Positions 6,971-10,839 of a DNA stretch of 10,839 nt are shown here, piece after piece. The translations under genes were made by a program, and so were the position numbers. The DNA comes from Hominenteromicrobium gallistercoris. Lineage in GTDB: Bacteria > Bacillota > Clostridia > Oscillospirales > Acutalibacteraceae. The DNA is taken from positions 1 through 10,839 of the forward strand of contig DWXR01000012.1 of assembly GCA_019119145.1 (NCBI GenBank), in the 5' to 3' direction. The notes beneath the pieces were generated by a model. It saw nothing but the letters and a program-made list of their open reading frames with translations, did not search any database and was not told the DNA's origin. Within the stretch, counting starts at the first letter, position 1. Each line of letters starts with the position of its first letter.

Positions 6971-7561
6971 TCAGCGGAAGAGCAGGCCGCCTGCGATGTC
7001 CTGCAGCGCGTCGGCTTCGGCCTCAAACAGCGCGTCGAACGTGCAGTTCACGTCGATGCCGCCGTAGACGAGCAGAAAGCCGTCCGGAAGGTCGCACGGT
7101 GTTTTCGATACGGTGATGTGCCCGCGGCCGACGGCCTTGTTCAGCCGGTCCTCAAAGCCTGCGGGCAGGCGGGCCAGGTCGGCGGCGTTCAGCCGCATCT
7201 CGGCGTCGCCGTCCGCCGCATATTTCTGCGCGAGCCTTGCGAGCACGGCGAAGTATTCGCCGTCCGACAGGCCGTGCAGCTGCGATTTCGCCGCGGCGAC
7301 CGCATCGCGGATCGCGCTCTGCTTTGCGGCGAGCAGCGTGCGCCTGCGGCTGAAAACGGCGGCGGATTCCGCATGGCGGCGGATCCCTTCGGCCTCCGCC
7401 GCGCCGGATGCTTCCCGCTCAGCCGCCTCGGCCTCTGCGGCCTGCGCGGCCTTTTCCAGCAGCGCTTCGGCTTCCCGCTCGGCAGCCGCGACCGTCTCGC
7501 CGGCCTTCTGCTCGGCGTCCGCGCGGATCTGTTCCAAGATCCTTTCCAGTCCTGTAGCCAT
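6971..7561 (-). CDS. atpE: V-type ATPase subunit E (peripheral stalk)
   Basis: 196 residues (NtpE). Pairs with the small G/H subunit to form the peripheral stalks that hold the A3B3 head still against the turning rotor. The first 85 or so residues are an alanine- and glutamate-rich coiled coil (for example AAAEREAEALLEKAAQAAEA). Residues about 95-196 form the globular head-binding domain with DGFLLVYGGIDVNCTFDALF (160-179), the usual C-terminal signature. ATG 7561 is chosen over the in-frame GTG at 7573. GTGAGG (7568-7573) then serves as ribosome binding site with a 6-nt spacer, and MATGLERILEQI fits the family start. It follows the stop of K by 12 nt. The N-terminal helix is unusually alanine-rich, in line with the high GC content. 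Confidence 0.95.
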   Translation of the reverse strand: MATGLERILEQIRADAEQKAGETVAAAEREAEALLEKAAQAAEAEAAEREASGAAEAEGIRRHAESAAVFSRRRTLLAAKQSAIRDAVAAAKSQLHGLSDGEYFAVLARLAQKYAADGDAEMRLNAADLARLPAGFEDRLNKAVGRGHITVSKTPCDLPDGFLLVYGGIDVNCTFDALFEAEADALQDIAGGLLFR

Positions 7562-7573
7562 AGGGCGCCTCAC

Positions 7574-8068
7574 TCAGATCGCGATGCCGCCGATGTTCGC
7601 AACGGCCAGCAGGGAGATGAGCAGCGCGAGAACCGCGTACGTCTCGACCATGGCGGGGAAGATCATCGCCTTGCCGAACTGGTCGGGGCGCTTTGCGAGC
7701 AGGGAGATCGAGGCGATGGAGGCCTTAGCCTGCTGCTTTGCCGAAATCAGGCCGACAATGGCCATCGGCAGGCAGGCCGCGAAGTACAGAAGGCCCTTCG
7801 CGAACGAGATGTCCGCCGTGCCGCCGAGAACGCCGATGTTCGTCAGCGTGACGAAGCCGATCAGCAGGCCGTAGATGCCCTGCGTGCCGGGCAGCAGCTG
7901 CAGGATCAGCACCTTGCCGAACAGGGAGGGGTTCTCCGTGATGACGCCCGCCGCGGCCTGACCCGCGATGCCGACGCCGATTGCAGAGCCGATGCCGCCG
8001 AGCAGGGCCGAAAGGACGGCGCCGGTCAGCGCGAGAACGATACCGAGAGAATTGAGATCGAATTCCAT
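7574..8068 (-). CDS. ntpK: V-type ATPase subunit K (membrane rotor c subunit, Na+-type)
   Basis: 164 residues with four membrane helices, a duplicated proteolipid hairpin (16-kDa type). Ten or so copies usually form the rotor ring. The ion-binding carboxylate is E142 in PAMVETYAVLALL in helix 4. The first hairpin has no carboxylate (LQLLPGTQGIYG instead), so one ion is carried per subunit. Aligned to E. hirae NtpK as I recall it, all five Na+ ligands are matched: L61, T64, Q65, Q110 and E139 there are L59, T62, Q63, Q113 and E142 here, pointing to Na+ coupling. Glycine-rich helix-packing motifs (GGIGSAIGVGIAGQAAAG) are in helix 1. ATG 8068 has GGAGG (8078-8082) 9 nt upstream, inside the end of subunit I, whose stop is 1 nt before this start. 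Coupled translation is likely. Confidence 0.97.
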   Translation of the reverse strand: MEFDLNSLGIVLALTGAVLSALLGGIGSAIGVGIAGQAAAGVITENPSLFGKVLILQLLPGTQGIYGLLIGFVTLTNIGVLGGTADISFAKGLLYFAACLPMAIVGLISAKQQAKASIASISLLAKRPDQFGKAMIFPAMVETYAVLALLISLLAVANIGGIAI

Positions 8069-8069
8069 T

Positions 8070-10085
8070 TTATTTTTCCTCCGTGATTTTAAAGTATTTT
8101 GTCTTTGCAGAAAACGGATTGAATTTGCGGCTGCCGCCCTCGAAGAATTTTCCGAAGAATTCCACGAACTGCAGGCGGTTGGTGTGCACGTAGGCGCCGA
8201 GCACGTTGATGCCGAGGTTCAGCGTGTGCCCGACGAGGAACGCGAACACGAATACGGCGACGCCCGCCGGGCTGTTGCCGAGCATCGCGCCCATCTGGTT
8301 GAAGACCGAGGCGATGACGCCCGTCGCAAGGCCGAGCGCGAGCAGTCTCGAATAGGAGAGGATGTCGCTCAGATAGCTCGACACGCCGTACAGGCCGTAC
8401 AGGCCCTTCAAAAGCCGCTTGAACGGGCTTCTGGATTCGCGGCCCGCCGTCAGCACGATGCCGACGGCGCCGATGCCGGCTGCGATCGCGCCGGCCGTGC
8501 CCACCGCGGCGGGCAGCGTGAAGCCGAGCGAGACCATGTCGGCGAACATCTGCATCGAGAGCAGATAGAGGATGCCGCCGCCGACAAGCATGTACCAGAA
8601 GACGACGTCGAAAATCGCATCCTTCCACAGCCCCTGCCGCGCAAGCTGGTAAAACTGCGCGCCGAGGCCGGCGAACAGGTGGATGACGCCGATGAGGAAC
8701 GAGAACAGGAGCAGCCGCATCGGCTCGTTGAGCGGCGTGAACCACAGCGCCGGGATCGCGATATCGACGTTGAAGAACGTCTTTCCGATGACGGTCACGG
8801 CGTCGCCGAAGAAGCTGCCGAACATCGCGCCCCAGAAAACCGTTGAAATGCCGCAGTACAGGAACATTTTCAGGAATTTCCGCAGGCTCTCCTCCATGTT
8901 TTTGAACTCCGCGAGCGCGACGCCGCAGCCGATCACCATGAGGAGGCCGTAGCCCGCGTCGGAAAGCATCATGCCGAAGAGGAAGTAGTAAAAGACCGCC
9001 ATGAGCGTGCTGGGGTCGATCTCCTTCCGGCCCGGCATGCTGTAGCTTTCGAGCACGCCCTCGACGGGCGCGGCGAACGCGTTGTTCTTGAGCTTTACGG
9101 GGACGTCCTCGTCCTCGGCGGGCGTCTCGAGCTCGACGTACGCTTCAAACTTTTCCGTCAGCTCCTTTTCGAGCGCCGGGGCGGATTCCGCCGGAATATA
9201 GCCCGTGATGACGAACACGTGCGGGCTCTGCCACAGGCGGCCGAGGACGTCGTATTTTTCGATGCGCATCGAAAAATAATCGATTGTATACTGCATGGCG
9301 CCGCGCAGCGCCGCATAGGTTCGGATCTCCGCTTCGGCGCCGTCGATCTCCGCGCGCAGCTTTTCGATGCGCGCGTTCAGATCCTGCATGCGCGCCTGCG
9401 GCGGCTTTTTGCTTCGGTCCGCCGGGTAGGTGAAGCCGATCGAGCGCAGGAACGCTTCGAGCTTCGCGCCGTTGGACGCGTGGCACAGCAGGAACGCACA
9501 GGTCTGCTGCGTGCCCGCGCTCAGCACCTCGACCGCGACGCCGTCGATTTCCGGCGCGCCCCGGGCGATCTCGGCCTTCAGCGCTTCCTCGGTGTATTCC
9601 GCCGGGAAGGAGCCGATGAAAGCGGCGGTCGAGGCGGTGCCGGTCGTGCGCATCGAGACGTCGAGGCGGCTCCAGGGCTCCAGCATGCGGATCTGCGCTT
9701 CGAGCCGCAGGATCTCCGCGCGGTCGTCCGCGCATTTCTTCCAAAGCGCGTTGACGCGCGAGGCCGCCCGGAGCGTTTTGCCCGCCGCGCCGGCCGTCTC
9801 CTCGTAGCGGGAAAGCGGAATCGGCGTCCGGCCCTCGAGCGGGGCGAGAAGGGATTTCTTTTCCGGCTCGAGCTTGTCCAGCGCTTCGAGCGCGGCCTGC
9901 AGGGTGCTTGTGTTGTTTTCAAATCTTGCTTTTGCGGGGGCGGTGTCGGTCTGCCGGAAGACGGCATCCTCCGCTTTTTCGGCGTGGATTTCCACGACGC
10001 CGCGCCGCTGGATCAGCTCCAGAATCGGCTTGCGGCGGCTTTTCAGCGCATAAATGCCGATGCGCTGCATGGGCATGACCGCCAT
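8070..10085 (-). CDS. ntpI: V-type ATPase subunit I (membrane stator, a subunit)
   Basis: 671 residues. The N-terminal cytoplasmic part (1-355) has long coiled-coil stretches (about 55-135 and 225-260) and binds the peripheral stalks. The C-terminal part is a bundle of about eight membrane helices forming the ion half-channels against the K ring. The key motif YLSDILSYSRLLALGLATGVI (571-591) holds the essential arginine, R580, that meets the K glutamate. Other family marks are YYFLFGMMLSDAGYG (366-380), FWGAMFGSFFGD (417-428) and the C-terminal GHTLNLGINVLGAYVHTNRLQFVEFFGKFFEGGSRKFNPF. The start ATG 10085 has AAAGGAGGGG 8 nt upstream; internal Met4 and Met6 are less well placed. It lies 49 nt after the G/H stop and 1 nt before K. 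Length is normal for bacterial NtpI (about 650-670). Confidence 0.97.
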   Translation of the reverse strand: MAVMPMQRIGIYALKSRRKPILELIQRRGVVEIHAEKAEDAVFRQTDTAPAKARFENNTSTLQAALEALDKLEPEKKSLLAPLEGRTPIPLSRYEETAGAAGKTLRAASRVNALWKKCADDRAEILRLEAQIRMLEPWSRLDVSMRTTGTASTAAFIGSFPAEYTEEALKAEIARGAPEIDGVAVEVLSAGTQQTCAFLLCHASNGAKLEAFLRSIGFTYPADRSKKPPQARMQDLNARIEKLRAEIDGAEAEIRTYAALRGAMQYTIDYFSMRIEKYDVLGRLWQSPHVFVITGYIPAESAPALEKELTEKFEAYVELETPAEDEDVPVKLKNNAFAAPVEGVLESYSMPGRKEIDPSTLMAVFYYFLFGMMLSDAGYGLLMVIGCGVALAEFKNMEESLRKFLKMFLYCGISTVFWGAMFGSFFGDAVTVIGKTFFNVDIAIPALWFTPLNEPMRLLLFSFLIGVIHLFAGLGAQFYQLARQGLWKDAIFDVVFWYMLVGGGILYLLSMQMFADMVSLGFTLPAAVGTAGAIAAGIGAVGIVLTAGRESRSPFKRLLKGLYGLYGVSSYLSDILSYSRLLALGLATGVIASVFNQMGAMLGNSPAGVAVFVFAFLVGHTLNLGINVLGAYVHTNRLQFVEFFGKFFEGGSRKFNPFSAKTKYFKITEEK

Positions 10086-10134
10086 GCTGCGATCCCCTCC
10101 TTTCTGATGTACACGGCGTCCGCTTTATGCGGCG

Positions 10135-10446
10135 TCAGCCGGTTATCCGGTCCAGAATGGCGCGGATGGTCTTCGGGCCGTTTTCTTCCGCTTTTTGGCG
10201 GAGCTGCTGGGCGAGCGCGGCCGTTTCCTCCTGCGCGCGGCGCGTGTAGTCGTCTGCGTCGGCCTGCGCGTCGGCCAGCAGCCTGCCGCGCTTTTCCTCT
10301 GCCTGCTGCAGCCGCTGCGCGCGCAGCTCCGCCGCCTTGTTTTCGGCGCTTTGCCGGATGGCGGCGCTGCGGTGGGCGGCGTTTTCGAGGATCTTTTCCG
10401 CCTCCTGCTCGGCGTGGCGAACCGCGTCCAGCGTATCTTTAGCCAA
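10135..10446 (-). CDS. V-type ATPase G/H-type peripheral stalk subunit (NtpF-like)
   Basis: 103 residues, almost entirely a charged alanine/glutamate/glutamine-rich helix, for example HAEQEAEKILENAAHRSAAI and RLQQAEEKRGRLLADAQADA. This, the size, and the position directly before subunit I match the small stalk partner of subunit E (G/H in archaea, NtpF in E. hirae). Such proteins are too low in complexity for a firm identification by sequence alone, so the call leans on context. The start is TTG at 10446: GGAGGTGA (10451-10458) lies before it and no ATG or GTG in frame fits. The product begins MAKDTLDAVRHAEQEAEKIL, as relatives do. The frame remains open far upstream to 10737, but that part crosses the promoter and is not coding. 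First gene of the operon. Confidence 0.88.
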   Translation of the reverse strand: MAKDTLDAVRHAEQEAEKILENAAHRSAAIRQSAENKAAELRAQRLQQAEEKRGRLLADAQADADDYTRRAQEETAALAQQLRQKAEENGPKTIRAILDRITG

Positions 10447-10600
10447 GGGATCACCTCCGTTTCGGCCTGCCGGCGCACGATCTGACGGGCGGCCGGGCAG
10501 CCGGGTTCGATTGTTCGGGTGCAGCGCCTGCAGACGCAGGGACCGCGCGGCGCGTCTGCGCCGCCGCACCCGGAGTGCTTTTTTCTTTAGAGTGCTATAT
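10447..10600 (-). promoter_or_regulatory. Long structured 5' leader of the V-ATPase operon
   Basis: From the predicted transcription start (about 10,600) to the first start codon is roughly 154 nt. The leader contains a strong stem-loop at 10,516-10,572: CGGGTGC pairs with GCACCCG at the base, and GCGTCTGC pairs with GCAGACGC above an internal loop. Closer to the gene, GCCGGCA and a TGCC(C)GGC arm can pair (about 10,470-10,500). No T-run follows either stem, so neither is a simple terminator. The ribosome binding site GGAGGTGA (10,451-10,458) is just downstream of the second stem. I recognise no known riboswitch class. Confidence 0.5.
10451..10458 (-). promoter_or_regulatory. Ribosome binding site that fixes the TTG start of the first ATPase gene
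   Basis: GGAGGTGA matches the anti-Shine-Dalgarno sequence at eight positions and ends 4 nt before the TTG at 10,444-10,446 (7 nt from the GGAGG core). It is the strongest ribosome binding site in the window and decides the non-ATG start of the G/H subunit. Confidence 0.85.
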
Positions 10601-10606
10601 ACCGTC

Positions 10607-10635
10607 ATTATAGTATGATATTTCCTGATTTGCAA
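10607..10635 (-). promoter_or_regulatory. Sigma-A promoter of the V-ATPase operon
   Basis: On the minus strand there is a -35 TTGCAA (10,630-10,635), a 17-nt spacer and a perfect -10 TATAAT (10,607-10,612). It is the only good promoter before the operon. Since the genes behind it are tightly spaced or overlapping, it probably drives all nine. Confidence 0.8.
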
Positions 10636-10664
10636 GAGAATTCTGGGAGATGGATGAGATAATT

Positions 10665-10678
10665 TTGTAGAGCTACAA
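10665..10678. promoter_or_regulatory. Small dyad upstream of the ATPase promoter, possible activator or repressor site
   Basis: TTGTAG and CTACAA form a 6-bp inverted repeat with a 2-nt spacer, centred about 36 bp upstream of the -35 box of the ATPase promoter. The location fits an activator site, but a 6-bp dyad in AT-rich DNA can arise by chance. It may instead belong to the flank of the insertion sequence to the right. Confidence 0.25.
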
Positions 10679-10722
10679 TACAAATTGGACAGAGAGGAAA
10701 AAGAAGAGAGAAAAAAGTAGAA

Positions 10723-10788
10723 GGACAGAGCCTTCATAGGGTATAGTTAAGTTGCGACACCAACAAACCCAAAAAAGGAGCTCTGTCC
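10723..10788 (+). repeat. Inverted repeat before the transposase start
   Basis: GGACAGAGC (10,723-10,731) and GCTCTGTCC (10,780-10,788) are perfect 9-bp inverted repeats separated by 48 nt. The right arm begins at the last base of AAGGAG (10,775-10,780) and ends 3 nt before the ATG, so in a transcript coming from the left the stem would occlude the translation start. GGACAGAG also occurs once more as a direct copy at 10,687-10,694. Confidence 0.6.
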
Positions 10789-10791
10789 CTC

Positions 10792-10839
10792 ATGAGTAAC
10801 AGTATAACACAAGACATGTGGTATCGGCAATCCCTAATG
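10792..10839 (+). CDS. Start of a DDE transposase, probably IS481-like (partial)
   Basis: Sixteen codons reach the window edge, reading MSNSITQDMWYRQSLM. This resembles from memory the N-terminus of IS481-like DDE integrase/transposases common in gut Clostridia, which continue into a helix-turn-helix and an rve-type catalytic core. AAGGAG (10,775-10,780) lies 11 nt before the ATG, a slightly long spacing, and an inverted repeat arm sits between the two. No further domain can be seen, so the family is tentative; with only 16 residues a different IS family is possible. Confidence 0.5.
   Translation, partial: MSNSITQDMWYRQSLM

Larger units (their letters stand above)
10723..10839 (+). mobile_element. 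Left part of an insertion sequence, probably IS481-like (boundary uncertain)
   Basis: The right edge of the window holds the 5' end of what looks like a transposase gene, preceded by a short inverted-repeat leader. The DNA from about 10,640 on is AT- and purine-rich, unlike the GC-rich operon. The element's outer end cannot be fixed because its other end and target duplication lie outside the window; it could be anywhere from about 10,680 to 10,745. The element points away from the ATPase operon and has not interrupted its promoter. Confidence 0.5.

Noticed and set aside
6340..10442. Plus-strand open frames of 258-407 codons opposite subunits C, E, K, I and G/H
   Set aside because: Same shadow effect: antisense to recognised genes, arginine/alanine-rich, no domains and no convincing ribosome binding sites.
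10687..10730. GGACAGAG direct repeats 36 bp apart as a CRISPR-like or iteron array
   Set aside because: Only two 8-bp copies in a purine-rich tract, with no further units or regular spacing.
10447..10737. N-terminal extension of the first ATPase gene up to 10,737
   Set aside because: It crosses the promoter and the predicted transcription start, its composition is unlike the rest of the protein, and GGAGGTGA places the start at 10,446.

Overview
The window is dominated by one operon for a bacterial V-type (V/A-type) ATPase, read right to left on the minus strand from a promoter near 10,607-10,635 to a terminator at 1,638-1,675. It carries nine genes in the order peripheral-stalk G/H, I (a), K (c), E, C (d), F, A, B, D. 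This is the order of the Enterococcus hirae Na+-ATPase (ntp) operon without its last two genes. Coding DNA is GC-rich with strong AAGGAGG-type ribosome binding sites, several TTG/GTG starts, and sigma-A promoters close to TTGACA/TATAAT. The tRNA gene encodes its own CCA. Together with the style of the glycosyltransferase remnant and the IS-like start, this suggests a GC-rich member of the Clostridia, perhaps an Oscillospiraceae-like gut anaerobe. The phylum-level placement is fairly safe; the family is a guess.

Layout from the left. (1) 1-128: a tRNA-Arg(ACG) on the minus strand with its terminator and a perfect-consensus promoter. (2) 230-854: a divergent small TetR-family regulator with its own promoter, a 15-bp palindrome over the -35 box (a likely operator), and a terminator that contains its stop codon. 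(3) 876-1,550: a gene graveyard. The C-terminal two thirds of a family 8 glycosyltransferase (minus) abuts, at about 1,451/1,452, the last 32 codons of an ftsH gene (plus). Both lack their 5' parts, so this is a rearrangement scar. (4) 1,638-10,635: the V-ATPase operon. (5) About 10,640-10,839: AT-rich DNA leading into the left part of what looks like an insertion sequence, whose transposase starts at 10,792 and runs off the window.

How the genes work together: A and B form the catalytic A3B3 head, D and F the central rotor shaft, and C the collar joining shaft to ring. K forms the membrane rotor ring, I the membrane stator with the essential arginine, and E with G/H the peripheral stalks. 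K keeps every residue equivalent to the Na+ ligands of E. hirae NtpK, so the enzyme probably couples ATP to Na+ rather than H+. The TetR gene, tRNA and remnants have no visible functional link to the ATPase.

I see no CRISPR array, toxin-antitoxin pair, defence cassette or new multi-gene system. The items most worth a second look are the glycosyltransferase/ftsH junction, the Na+ signature in K, the TetR operator, the long structured leader of the ATPase operon, and the hairpin before the IS-like transposase.
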